From Crocodylus rhombifer (taxonomy: Eukaryota > Chordata > Crocodylia > Crocodylidae): a stretch of 64,000 nucleotides of DNA. The notes beneath the pieces are model-generated. The model had not been told where the DNA came from. It did no database searches and was given only the letters and a program-made list of their open reading frames with translations. Positions 11,018-22,370 of this stretch are shown here, one piece after another. The DNA lies in assembly GCA_038503035.1 (NCBI GenBank), contig JAVSML010000032.1:959486-1023485 (forward strand), written 5' to 3'. The translations under genes and the position numbers were made by a program. How positions within the stretch are numbered: position 1 is the first letter of the stretch; every line of letters begins with the position of its first letter.

Positions 11018-11374
11018 AGGAAGAAAGAAAGAAAGACTTTGACTTTTAAGAGGCGTTTATTCCGGGAAGGGTGACAAATGGTGGGCAGTAAAAATTATGT
11101 ACAGTTTCGGTCCGAGGACCTGGGCCTTGAGGACAAGGCCTGGGCTCATGGTCTGCAAGGCCTGCCCGCACACTTTAGACAAAGAAAAACAAAAAAACAC
11201 AAAGAACAGAAGTATTTACATATGTACATATATACAGGTCTTGCCGATGGGGACCGGGGAGACATCACGGGTCACCCCACCTGGACAAAGCCCAAGGTCT
11301 CATCTCGCTGGGAGCGCCTCTGCACCGAGGAGCTGGTGGTGCCAGAGGGCAAGGCGCAGGTGTCCTGCCTCGAC

Positions 11375-12000
11375 TCAGCACAGTACACTGTCGATGGCCC
11401 AGTGTTCCTCAACCGTCCGCCAGAGGACCGCATGCTCAAATTTAAGAGAGAGGCGGACCCGCACCAGCAGTCGGAAAACCTGTAGGGTGTCGTGCATCCC
11501 AGTCCTGGTGATCTGGCTCCACCAGCTCTTCAGCGTGGCCATCTTGGCCTGGCCCACCAGGAAGTTGGCCAGGCTGACTGCGGCCCACTCAGACGCCTGG
11601 TACAGGAAGGAGTAAATGTAGGTTTCCTCAGAGAAGTCCCGGCCCAGTGCCCGAAGCAGTGCCCCGAGGGCAGCAAAGAGCAGCTGCAGTTGGGGGCAGT
11701 TGAGGAAAGCATGGAAAATGTCCTCTTCCAGCGCCCCTGAGCAGAAAGGGCAGGCTGCTGAGGCCACTGGGTCCAGGTGGCGCACAAAGGTGCCAGTGGC
11801 CAGGATGCCGTGCACCAATCTCCACTGGAGGTTGCCGGTCTTCTTGGTGGTGGGTACCTTGTAGAGCATGCGCCATGCTGGGGCCCCGGGCCATGCCAGG
11901 CGCTGCCGCCACACAGTGTCGGGGTGGACAGCCAGTACCTGGGCACCACCCATGCGTAGAGTCCCTTCTGGGGCAGCGTGCCAAAGGGGCAGCCTGTATT
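11375..12000 (-). pseudogene. ORF2 C-terminal part of Tx1-like copy 2
   Basis: This part matches the C-terminus of copy 1 ORF2: HGILATGTF, a CPFC...H...C zinc-binding-type motif, and the AxxLxLKFEHAVLWR-like tail. The frame enters from the CR1 junction at 12000, so the apparent N-terminus is artificial. It is the downstream exon-like half of one interrupted ORF2 with 13247-15578. Confidence 0.75.
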
Positions 12001-13242
12001 GTGTCCCACCTCGGTCAGACCAACCTGATTGTCTTTTATGATCAGGTCGCAAAGGCAATGGATGCAGGTGCTGCCGTGGATGTAGTCTTTCTAGACTTCA
12101 GCAAGGTCTTTGACACCGTCTCCCACCCCATCCTCTTTAAAAAACTAGGCGACTGTGGCATTGATGCCTACACAGTCAGAGGGATTGCAGATTGGCTCAA
12201 GGGTCGTACTCAGAGGGTGGTCATGGACGGGTCATATTCAACCTGGGGGGAAGTGGGCAGCGGAGTCCCCCAGGGCTCAGTCCTGCGGCCTGCACTGTTC
12301 AATTTCTTCATTCAGCAATTTGGACAATGGGGTGAAATGCAACCTGTTTAAATTCACTGATGATACCAAAATTTGGGGTGAGGTGAGCACGCTAGTAGGG
12401 AGGGAAAGACTGCAACAAGACCTGGACAGGTTACAGGAGTGGGCTGACATAAACAAGATGCGCTTTAATACTGACAAGTGCAGGGTGCTGCACTTAGGCA
12501 GTAGAAACCAGCAGCACACTTATACGATGGGAAACTTCCTTCTTGAGAGCACGGAGGCAGAAAGGGATCTTGGAGTCATTACTGACTCTGAGATGAACAT
12601 GGGCCAACAATGTGAGGTCATGGTTGGCAGGGCTAACCGGCCCTTGTCGTGCATCCACACGTGCATCTCAAGTACAGCCAGGGAGGTGATCCTCCCCCTC
12701 TATGCGACACTGGTCAGGCCACAGCTGGAGTACTGTGTCCAGTTCTGTGTGCCCCATTTCAGGAGGGATGTGGACAACATTGAGAGGGTCCAGAGGAGGG
12801 CCACCCGCATGATCCGGGGACTACAGGGCAGACCCTACATTGAAAGACTGCGGAACCTGAACCTGTTCAGCCTTTACAAGAGAAGGCTGAGGGGGGACCT
12901 GGTGACTGTCTATAAACTCACTAAGGGGAACCAGAAGGGTTTGGGGGAGACGCTGTTTCCCTTAGCGCCCCCTGGCATGACAAGGAACAATGGACACAAA
13001 TTATTAGAGAGTAGATTTAGATTAGACATCCACAGGAACTACTTGACAGTTAGGGTGCCTAGGAGCTGGAACCAACTTCCTAGGGAAGTGGTGCTGGCTC
13101 CTACCCTGGGGATCTTTAAGAAGAGGCTTGATGACTACCTGGCTGGACTCATTTGAGTCCAGTCTTTTCTCCCGCCCAGGCGGGGGTCGGACTTGAAGAT
13201 CTACAAGGTCCCTTCCGACCCGACTTCTATGATTCTATGATT
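12001..13242 (+). mobile_element. CR1 LINE, 5' truncated, nested in Tx1-like copy 2
   Basis: The insert begins inside the CR1 RT (QTNLIVFYDQV) and ends with the CR1 3' signature, AAGGTCCCTTCCGACC followed by TTCTATGATTCTATGATT. The Tx1-like reading resumes directly on both sides. ATTG is present at both junctions, consistent with the short or absent target duplications known for CR1. It is younger than the host LINE copy. Confidence 0.9.
12003..13156 (+). pseudogene. CR1 ORF2 reverse transcriptase, C-terminal 380 codons, broken
   Basis: RT motif A (VVFLDFSKVFDTVSH), motif B (SGVPQGSVL) and the long CR1 C-terminal region (RPQLEYCVQF, RVQRRATRMIRGL) are clear. A frameshift near 12310-12350 separates motif B from motif C. 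The catalytic box reads FTDD instead of the usual FADD. The stop at 13154-13156 matches the normal CR1 ORF2 end, just before the 3' UTR. Confidence 0.85.
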
Positions 13243-13246
13243 GCTG

Positions 13247-15578
13247 CTGGGGGTCACAGGGAGCCTCAGTGTGTTGGGCCAGTGTGTTGGGCCAGTCAGC
13301 CAGCTCGCTGGCCACCGCTGGGATGACTGGCAGTGGTGGAAAGGTGTCACCTGTGGCACCTGCAGTGGGGAGGGCCTGGTGAGCCTGAAGGTAGCCTTCC
13401 AGGGCGGTCGCTGCTTCTGTCGGGAGGGAGGCCCTAACGGCGTGCAGAAGCCGGCCCGCGGTGTGGACATAGCTCAGTGCCATCCGAGCAGCCAGAGCTT
13501 CGGGTGACAGCCAGCCCGACTGAGCAGGGTCCAGGAGGTGCCCCAGGCAGGTGGTGCACACCTCGATGAGAGTAGCCACGAGGTTGGCGGAGGCCAGACT
13601 TGGCATGGCATGCTGCAGGGCTGGGTTGTGGACCAGGGGCTCCTGAAGCAGCTACGGGAAACGCAGGGGCCTGGCTTGGGGACAGAGATGCAAGGCAGCC
13701 TGCCAGGCCCGCACCATGCTGCGGTAGAACGGGGGGAGGACCGCCCCATTCAAGAAGGTGAGGTCCAGCAGAAAGAGCTCCCGGTCAAAGCCAAGGGCCC
13801 CCACTCAGTGCAGGAACTGGCACACCAGCTGCCACCACGGGAGGTGGCCCTCGGCATACAGGAACCGCTGGAGGGCTTGCAGGCGGTAGGCAGCCACCCT
13901 GCTGGCCAGGTTGATTAGGCCCTGGCCCCCCTCGCTGGTGGGCAGGTAAAGGGCAGCTCGCGGGAGCCAGTGGTGTCCGTCCCAGAGGAAGTCCACTAGG
14001 AGCCACTGCAGTCTCTCGATGAGCTCTGGCGGAGTGTCCAGCATGGAGCAGCGGTGCCACAGGGTCACCGCTGCCAGGTTGTTGGTAATAAGGACCCGGC
14101 TGCAGTAGGAGAGGGCGGGCAAACACCAGCACCAGCGCTGCAGGTGGGTCTCCACTCCCTCCCCCAGGCCCTCCCTGTTGCGGGCTGCAAAGGCTGGCAG
14201 CCCCAGGAACACTCCCAGGGCTTTGAGGCCTTCCTGGTGCCAGGCGAGGCCCCCCAGCAGGTCCGGAGGTGGCCTGCTGGTCTACGTCCTGATCAGGAGC
14301 GTGTTACTCTTGCCCCAGTTGATGTGGGCCGATGCAGTGAGCTCGTAGGTGCGTTGGCAGTCCACCAGGGCCTACACATCCTCCTGGCTGCCCACGAAGA
14401 CCGTCACGTCGTCCGCATACGCCGTCAGCCAGATCAGGGGGCTGGTGGTTGGGCCCAGTGCTGGTGGCAGGGCTAAGCCGGTCAAGCAACATCACAGAGC
14501 GTGCAGCAGCGGTTCAATGGCCATCATGTACAGCATGCCCGAGAGGGGGCAGCCCTGGTGTATACTGTGACACACTGGGAACAGGGAGCACAGCACACTG
14601 TTCACCTTGAGAAGGCTGGAGGCGTCATGGTACAGGACCCAGAGGGCTGCGATGAAAAGAGGCCCAAAGCCAAAAGCCACGAGGGTGCCGAGCAGGTACC
14701 AGTGGTCAACGTGATTGAAGGCCTTCTCCTGGTCCAAGGAGACCAAGCCGATGTCCAGGCCAAAAAGCTCCGCGGGCCATGAGCAGGTCATGCAGCAGAA
14801 ACAGGTTGTCCAGGATGGTCCTGCCCTGGACACAGTAGCTCTGCTCCGGCCCGATGATGGAGGCCATGACAGTGCGGAGATGGTTCGCCAGTTCCTTCAC
14901 CAGGATCTTATAGTCAGCACACAGAAGGGAGCCAGGCCATCAGTTCTTAAGGCAGCCCAGGTCCCCCTTCTTGGGCAGCAAAGTGAGCACTGCCTGGCGG
15001 CAGCTGGTTGCCAGGGTCTCTTCCGTGAGAGCCTCACTGAAGACGCAGAGGAGGCTGGGCTCAAGAAGGGGCCAGAAGGCTTTGTAAAATTCCACGGGCA
15101 GTCCACCCAGGCCCAGGGCCCTGTCCGAGGCAAGTCCCCCCACAGCAGCCTCAAGTTCAGCCAGGGAGAGTTCGTGCTCCAGGGCCCCAACCTGCGAAGC
15201 ACTGAGGTGCGGCAGGTCCTGAAGCAGCTGCCGAGTGGCCCCCGGACAAGGGGTCAGCCACAAACAAGTCCCGATAGAAGGCAACGGCATGCCCCTGCAC
15301 TTCGCCCGGGTCCGTGAGCAGCCCTCCCTCTGGGGTCTGGAGATGGTCCAGCGTCTTTGCCACAGCCTGCCATCTTTCCAGGCTGAAGAAGAAGCCAGTT
15401 GGGGTGTCAGCCTCTGCCAGCTCCTGGCTGCGGGCATGAACCTACTCACTGTGGGCCGCACCCTCCACCAGCTCCTGTAGGTGTTTCTTGCGGGACTGGA
15501 GGCTCTCAAGGAGCGTCGCGTCGTTGCCTGCACAGAGTAGGGCTGCCTCAAGCGCCACCATGTCCTCCTCCAGCCGCT
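13247..15578 (-). pseudogene. ORF2 RT region of Tx1-like copy 2
   Basis: Collinear with 5230-7516 in copy 1. It contains KALDHLQTPEGG-like linker sequence, ADYKILVKELANHLRTVMAS, the LTAYADDVTVF catalytic box near 14400-14430, and conserved RT downstream sequence. Several frameshifts break it (near 13800, 14300, 14700 and 15200), and there is a TGA at 14938-14940, the same codon that is TAG in copy 1. No endonuclease domain remains. Confidence 0.75.
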
Positions 15579-15587
15579 AGGAAGAAA

Positions 15588-16126
15588 TCTCTGTTTAAAG
15601 TCATGTATAGAAAATGCCAAAGTAACATCCAAATTTAGCACAGCCCTCTTCCTATTGGATCAGCCCAGAGACCTGCTGCCTTCAAGAGTCCAACAGGATC
15701 ATGTGATGTGCCCCATATAGTCTGAGCAAGTCCAGCTACTGGCAGAGGTTGAAGGGTATGTGGCAGACTGCAGCATAGTATAGAAACACCTGAATTAACT
15801 TTAAATAAATATTGAAAGCAATCTAGTCATGGCATTAAGGAACTTAGCAGGGGTTAATCTGCCCTTTTTTGACAGGATGAATTATTCTGCACTAAGTTCT
15901 GTGCTGCAATGGCTAGATGGCCTCTGGTACCTGCGCTAACTCATTTACAGCTGTTTCAACACTATACTGCAGCCTGCAGTGTAGTTATATCTAATTTATG
16001 CTAACACATACGGCAGTATGTAATACCTGTGTTCTAGCAGCATAGGATAATATGGAACAGCCAGTCAAAGAGCTAGGAACTCAAATCACTGTTATGGATC
16101 CTGACGTTGAATGAGCTTTGGAATAC
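15588..16126. other. No gene recognised
   Basis: AT-rich noncoding sequence between the LINE array and a CR1 fragment; I see no repeat signature or motif. Confidence 0.5.
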
Positions 16127-17010
16127 CCTGCCTTAGAAACCTACCCCAAGCTATACAAGCCTCTAGGACAATCAGGAAAATGGGAAACCTCCCTTATGAG
16201 AGACTGAGGGAGGTTGGTCTGTTAGCATGGCAAAATGAAGGCAGAAAGAGGAGATAATTGCTCTCTAGAACTACATCAGGGAGTTAAAAACCAGGGAGAA
16301 AATAAACCTACTTAAGCCAGGAATGACAAGGATGTGGCCTGCAGGCTGAATCTAGTCCATAGAGTCCTATCATCCAGCCCTCTGTGCTGCCCATGTTTCC
16401 TGGACTAGATCCATACACTACATGACTGGTCCTATGCACTGCACACTGTATGGGGCCAGATCTGTCAAGCACTGCTTGTGGGGCTGAATCTGGATCATGT
16501 TCTGCATGGCACATGGGGCTGGATCCAGTGTGTACTCCACCTGGTACTCTGGTCTGTTTTTACATACATGGCATGCAGGGCCACATCTGGCATGTGCGCA
16601 CATGTAGAGCTGGATCCGATACATACACAGCATACAGCACACAGGGCTGGTCTGGCACCCTGGATCTTGAGTGCAGGGCTGGTTTGTGGGTCTGATCTGG
16701 GGCTGCACAGGCTAACTCTATGCTACTCATCTGGCCACACACCACTCATCTGGCCCACTCCACCTGATGCGTTTGATACCCTTGACTTCAGTTACAGGAC
16801 AATGGAGATAAACTAGCCGTGAATAAATTTAGGATGGAAATTAAAAGGTTTATAACTATCACAAGAGTGAGGATTTGGAACAGCCTGCCAGTTGGGGTAG
16901 TAGAGCAAAAACCTGGCTGCTTTTAACATGGAGATTTGATCAGGCTATGGAAGAGATTGTTGACCCATGAGTTTCCTTCCGGCCCAATGTTCCCATGACT
17001 GTGGCCACGC
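16127..17010 (+). mobile_element. CR1-like 3' fragment, interrupted by a hAT element
   Basis: Sequence on both sides of 16318-16784 reads as one CR1-type 3' end: AACCTCCCTTATGAGAGACTG and AGGAGATAATTGCTCTC on the left, TTTGGAACAGCCTGCCAGTTG and TTCCTTCCGGCCCAATG on the right. These match the end of CR1 ORF2 and its 3' UTR in diverged form, without a usable frame. Confidence 0.65.
16318..16784 (+). mobile_element. Nonautonomous hAT-like element with internal repeats
   Basis: It starts CAGGAATGACAAGGATGTGG and ends GCGTTTGATACCCTTG, a degraded CAGGGGTGTCAAA-type terminal inverted repeat. Flanking octamers ACTTAAGC (16310-16317) and ACTTCAGT (16785-16792) agree at six of eight positions, as expected for an old hAT target duplication. 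The interior repeats a GGGGCTGGATC(C/T) theme several times, which produces spurious frames on both strands. Confidence 0.6.
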
Positions 17011-17129
17011 AAACAAGTTACCATAAAATAAATTATTGTGTGAATTTACCATGGAGAGCTGACGCAGTGTAACAGCCTGCAAGCACGCTTAGCTCCTCAA
17101 TGCAAGTGGGGTATTACTTTATATTTACT

Positions 17130-17383
17130 GGGTGCATCTACACGTGCACTTTACTGCACAGTAGACTAATTTGTTGCACAGTAAAGTATCACTGACTACA
17201 TGTGCATGGCAATTAGGCTCCTGTAGACTAATTTACTGTGCTTTTGGATAGCCCCATTAGACTCAAGACCGCAGAGCAAATTACTGCGCTTAAACACATA
17301 TGTAGACAGTGACGTCTGGATTAGTTTATTCAAATTCCATTGGAGTTTATTCAGTAGTATTAAATGCACATGTAGATGCAACC
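17130..17383 (+). mobile_element. GGG-ended inverted-repeat element with 3-bp TSD (family copy a)
   Basis: Starts GGGTGCATCTACACGTGCA and ends TGCACATGTAGATGCAACC, an inverted pair. ACT flanks both sides (17127-17129 and 17384-17386). The interior has GTGCA/TTTACTGC motifs shared with copies at 20123 and 29671. No coding capacity. Superfamily not certain; GG...CC ends and 3-bp duplications fit PIF/Harbinger best. Confidence 0.65.
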
Positions 17384-17785
17384 ACTGTGGACTAAGAGCA
17401 TACATACAAGCAGCTGTCTTTAGCTGATGCTCTGTAAGCTCATACCTTAGCTTCTGTCATGGCAATTTATTTATGTGCCCATATCCTATGCTTTTGTAGG
17501 ATATACTATGCTCTCAGCAGGCTTCTTGTGTAAAATAACTAGATGGCAAATGTTTCAAAACACAACTATGGGAAATATATAGCCCTTAATTACCAACAAC
17601 ATGTTTTCTAATAGCTGTACTTTTTTGTTAATAAATATAATTTTTCCATTGAACAAGCCTACTTCCTGGTATAAGTACAATTCTCACAATTATATTTTTG
17701 CTTCTTTTACAGGCAGTGAATAGTGGCAATGTTGAAAAAATAGAATGGTTATGAAATGCAATCCTGGGTATTTCCTGTCTGTTCT

Positions 17786-19700
17786 TTCATAGATTTCATA
17801 GACATCAGGGCTGGAAGGGACCTCGGGAGATCATCGAGTCCAGCCCCCTGCCCAAAGGGCAGGAAGTCAGCTGGGGTCATAGGATCCCAGCAAGATAAGC
17901 ATCCAATTTGCTCTTGAAGGTGTTCAATGTAGGTGCTTGAACCACCTCCACTGGCAGACTGTTCCAGACCTTGGGGTCTCAGATAGTAAAGAAATTCTTC
18001 CTTATGTCCAGCCTGAAACGGTCTTGCAGGAGTTTGTGACCTTTCGACCTCGTCATCCCTTGGGGCGCTCTGGTGAACAAACGTTCCCCCAGATCCTGGT
18101 GGTCACCCCTGATAAACTTATAGGTGGCCATCAGATCACCCCTGAGCCTACGCTTTTCCAGGCTAAAGAGTCCCATGTCTCTCAGCCTATCATCGTAAGA
18201 TCTGTTTTCCTGACCTCTGATCATGCGCGTGGCTTTTTTCTGGACTCTCTCAAGCTTCTCCACATCTTTTTTGAATTGTAGAGCCCAAAACTGGACGCAG
18301 TACTCCAGCTGCGGCCTCATCAAGGCCCAGTACAAGGGGAGAATGACGTCCTGGGATTTGCTCGAGAAGCATCTATGGATGCATGCCAGCATTTTGGTCG
18401 CTTTATTAGCCGCAGCATCGCATTGCAGGCTCATGTTCATCTTGTGGTCAATGATGACCCCCAAGTCTCTTTCTTCTGTAGTGCTATCCAACGTAGCACT
18501 GCCGAGCCTATAAGGATGCTGCAGGTTTTTTCTCCCAAGGTGGAGAACCTTGCATTTTTCGGTGTTAAACACCATCAGGTTCTCGTCTGCCCATTTGCTG
18601 AGCTTGTCCAGGTCAGCCTGGATCGTCCTCCTGTCTTCTGGAGTGGATGCTTTGCCCCAAATTTTGGTGTCATTGGCGAACTTGGCCAGTCCACTCCTGA
18701 CTCCAATGTCCACATCGTTAATGAAGATGTTGAACAGTATGGGTCCCAGGACAGAGCCTTGAGGGACCCCACTGGTCACAGGGCACCATGATGAGTGACT
18801 GCCATCAACTACAACCCTCTGGGTCTGACCACAGAGCCAGTTTCCCAGCCAGCGGATCGTGGTGGAGCCAAGGCCACAACTGGCCAGTTTGGCCAAGAGG
18901 TGATTATGGGATACCAGATCAAAAGCTTTTTGAAGTCAAGATATATGACATCAATCTCTTCTCCCTCGTCCAGGTGATAGGTCACCTGGTCGTAGAAGGA
19001 AATGGGATTGGTCAAATAAGACCTACCCACAACAAACCCGTGCTGGCTATCCCTTAGGATGTTAGCCTGGGCCAGTCCCTCAAGGATGGCCTCCTTAATA
19101 AACTTTTCTAAGATCTTCCCCAGGATAGAAGTCAGGCTAATGGGCCTGTAGTTAGCCGGATCCACTCTCCTCCCTTTCTTGAAGATCGGCACCACATTGG
19201 CCTTCTTCCAGTCTTCGGGCACTACACCAGAGCGCCAGGAGTTTTCAAAGATCCGTGCCAGGGGCTGGGCTATGACGCTCGCCAGCTCCTTGAGTACCCT
19301 GGGGTGCAGATTGTCAGGGCCGGCTGACTTGAAGGTATCCAGCTTCTCAAGGTGTTCCTTCACAAGGTCAGCATTTATGGAGGGTAGGGGATCCCCAACA
19401 CCCGGATCTCCCTGTCCCATAGCAGGCATGGGCGTCCCACAGGACTGATGAAAAACTGACGCAAAGTACCTATTTAATAGGTTGGCTTTTTCCTGGCCAT
19501 CAGTTGTCAGTTGCCCCATCTGGTTTAGGAGGGGTCCAACGTTGCCCTTGCTTTTCCTCTGCCTCCCCACATATCTGAAAAAGGACTTTTTGTTGTCCTT
19601 GATGGTTGTAGCTAGTTGGAGTTCAGTTGCAGCCTTGGCTTTCCTGGTTTGGTCCCTGCAGGACCGGGCCAGCGCAGAATAATCCTCCTTGGAGGAATAA
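17786..19700 (-). mobile_element. CR1 LINE, 5' truncated, 1.9 kb
   Basis: The minus-strand 3' end at 17786 has the CR1 tail ATGAAATCTATGAA and the preceding AGGTCCCTTCCAGCC block. The element extends to about 19700, where homology with the CR1 at 42.1-44.5 kb stops. The two copies are very similar, so they belong to the same CR1 subfamily. Confidence 0.9.
17976..19580 (-). pseudogene. CR1 RT of the 17.8-19.7 kb copy, broken
   Basis: Upstream part (19570-18909): KANVVPIFKKGRR, ANYRPISLTSILGK and IDVIYLDF of motif A. A frameshift near 18910, just after motif A, moves the rest into another frame (18896-17979), with SGVPQGSVLGPILF and the C-terminal RPQLEYCVQF region. The catalytic box reads FAND, so the first aspartate is lost. 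The end RLDIRKNFF matches the normal CR1 C-terminus. Confidence 0.85.
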
Positions 19701-20119
19701 TCCTCCTGTTCTTACTTGTCATATACTCTGCTAAGGCTGGAGATGCCCCTCTAGCCTTGATCTTCTTCTGTTCACAGGAAGCCTTCTGATAGTTTCTCTG
19801 TAACTATGTCCAGTCTAAATACTAGTGGTTCTAAGAAGAGGTTCTAGAACTTTAATTTGGGCAAAGTTTGTTTTTCCGTATCTTTAAATTATTTCTTTCC
19901 CCAGCAAACACATTACCAAGGGTTTCCTTCTGTCTGCTTGCAGCTGAGATTTTGGTGACTCCCCCTTCACAAAGTCACCAGCTAGCAGTGCTCATGTAGT
20001 CCAGGTTCATTGTTACCATTACCCTCTTCTTTTTAGAGACCAAGAAAGATCAACTTCAGTGAAAACCTGGAGCTAAGGCCCAAAACATACCTAAATCCCT
20101 GTGCTGGGATCCGAAACTC
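19701..20119. other. No gene recognised
   Basis: Noncoding sequence between a CR1 and an inverted-repeat element; nothing identifiable. Confidence 0.5.
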
Positions 20120-20122
20120 TGT

Positions 20123-20373
20123 GGGTGCATCTACAGGTGCACTTTAATGTGCAGTAGCCTATTTTACTGCACATTAAAGTGGCACATAAAAAATGCAATT
20201 ATGCTAATACACAGTAAAATAGGCTACTGCACATTAAGTGTCACTTAAAAATGTGTACTTGTGGTACACTTTATTATGGCAGCCTAATGCACATTTATTT
20301 AGTACCTCACATTGGCGGTACTAAATTAAATGCGCATTAGGAACAGCACATTAATGCACATGTAGATGCGCCC
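20123..20373 (+). mobile_element. GGG-ended inverted-repeat element with 3-bp TSD (family copy b)
   Basis: Starts GGGTGCATCTACAGGTGCAC and ends GCACATGTAGATGCGCCC; TGT flanks both sides (20120-20122, 20374-20376). The interior GTAGCCTATTTTACTGCACA arm and its inverse are close to the copy at 29671. Confidence 0.75.
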
Positions 20374-20376
20374 TGT

Positions 20377-22034
20377 CTCTACTATAGAATGCTGTAACCA
20401 GGCTGCCACTGTGAATGACTCTTCCATACCAGCCGTGGTCTTTTTCATGAAGGTTGTTTTATAGTTAGCTGAGGGACAATATCTTCATTCATAGAAAACT
20501 GCCATGATGGTGCAGTTTGTGAAAACCCCAAGCATGACTGATTTAAATGATTCATTACAGTATCCTTACTCCTTAATTTTTAATAAAGTAGTTTAGGAAA
20601 GTTCTAGCTATTAAATAATAGTTATTTTTATCTCCACTGTGGCTTAAGTGCTATTTTCCCTGCAGTTTCCTTACTCCAAAGAGGAACATAAATCTTCAAT
20701 TGTGTATTATTGCACAGAAGACATCCTTCAAAGTATTAGAAGGAAGCCAATTACTACTGGAATTATTGTAGAAAGCAAAAGAAGCTTACATCTCTTGACA
20801 AGTCATTAATATTATGCCAGCAAAACCCTCTTTTTCTTTTTCATCTATTTTTTTTTAAATTAAGCATCTGTATTGATTTTACAGAAGAATAATACAAATA
20901 GTGCAAAAGCAGGGCATAACATTACACAGAGGAAACAATCAAGAACAGAAAAAGAACCACCAAAGAACCTATTATACTCAGGATTGGTATTACCTGACAT
21001 TTCCCTTATGAAACTCTGCTTTCTGTTGCTTATAATTTTGCCAACCTGTTTTTACTGGAATTTGCCGTGCTGGTTGCCTGCTACCAGCTGAACCTTTTTC
21101 TGGAAGATTTCAGGCAAAATGGTTGAGTTATTTCTGTGGCAAAGGTTAGAGGAAAATTATATTGTTTGCCCACGTTAGAAATTCTTTGAAAAGCAATAGC
21201 AGCTTTTTGCTTTGGAACAGAGGCCTGAAATTTGGTAGCAGGGGTGTCATCTGTCATGGGTGTGCTTCTTGCCTTATTGGTGCAAATGCACCCAAATCTG
21301 GCTAAATTATAAGATTTTGAAATCATGATTTGCATGTGCTCAGTATAGACTCTTTAGCTTTAAACAGATCTGTCCAAAGATTCTTTATATTCTGAGGTTA
21401 AGCAAGACTTTCTTTACAGTTGTGGCTCTGGATTGCTGGGGAACATACAAAGTCTGAGTGTGGGGACCTGTATTTAGAGCAGGAAAACTATACTTCCTGT
21501 GCTCTCAGTGAACCCTGCATTCAGCCAAGGTGGTGGAGGAAGATGTTGAATTCAAATGCAGAGGGGATAAGAACCAGATCTATGAACAGGTAGGGGGAGT
21601 CAACTCTGACAGGCAATTTGGGTAGCAGGTGGAAACTGGTACTAAAGGATGGGGCGGGGGTGGAGGGAAATTGAAACAGTTCTGGTGGGAAAGAGACTGG
21701 GACTAGCTCAGCAAAGAGACTGAGACTGGAAGTGGGGGGAAGGTATATGCCTTGCCAAGGAGACTGGGACTGAAAACAAGAAGGGAAAGAAGGCTTGGGA
21801 GTAGTAAGCGTTGTGGAGAATGAGTTGAGTGAGAACGCTAGTTTCAGCCTTGTTTGTGTCACGCGTTACTAGATTGTCTTCTGCATTCAGTGAGGGACCT
21901 GCACTTTCCTTGGCCTTCCTCTTTTGTTATACTTGTAGAATGGTTTTTATTGTCTTTATATACCTTGCATACTGGGCTATATTAATAGAAGCATCACTTG
22001 CAAATCAAGGGAAGTGATTTTATCCACTCTATTC
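20377..22034. other. No gene recognised
   Basis: AT-rich sequence with short frames only. The frames at 21521-21862 and 21081-21335 on the minus strand lack recognisable motifs. Confidence 0.5.
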
Positions 22035-22240
22035 AACATTGGTTCCAGTTTTGGGCCCCTCATTTCAAAAACATGTGGACAAATTAAAGTCTCATGGCAA
22101 ATGACAAAAATGATTAGAGGCCTGGAAAATACGACTTAGGAGGAAAGGCTGAAAGAACTAAAATTAATTAGTTTTGAGGAAAAAAAGGCTGAGCAGGATT
22201 TGATAATAGTCTTCAAATACCTGAAAGGTAGCATTGTTAT
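22035..22240 (+). mobile_element. Old CR1-like fragment
   Basis: GTTCCAGTTTTGGGCCCC, AAATGATTAGAGGCCTGG and AAATACCTGAAAGG correspond in order to the CR1 C-terminal coding region (YCVQFWAP, RMIRG, YLKGG). Heavily decayed, with no frame. Confidence 0.55.
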
Positions 22241-22370
22241 CTTACATTCACATACAAGGAAACCTCACTAAATACATTGTCTGTCATTAAACTGCTGTAA
22301 AAATCAATATGTGTACAGTACCAGAAACCAACTATGAAGCTGTTAAATGCCGATAACACTGAACATGACT

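Larger units (their letters stand above)
11021..15578 (-). mobile_element. Tx1-like non-LTR retrotransposon, copy 2, 5' truncated
   Basis: The 3' terminus at 11021-11048 is identical over 28 bases to that of copy 1 (2490-2517), including the AAAG units. The right edge near 15578 corresponds to about 7516 in copy 1, so roughly the first kilobase of ORF2 and all of ORF1 are missing. AGGAAGAAA occurs at 11018-11026 and at 15579-15587 and may be the target duplication, though the left copy lies in the AAAG-like tract. A CR1 splits the element at about 12001-13242. Confidence 0.75.
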
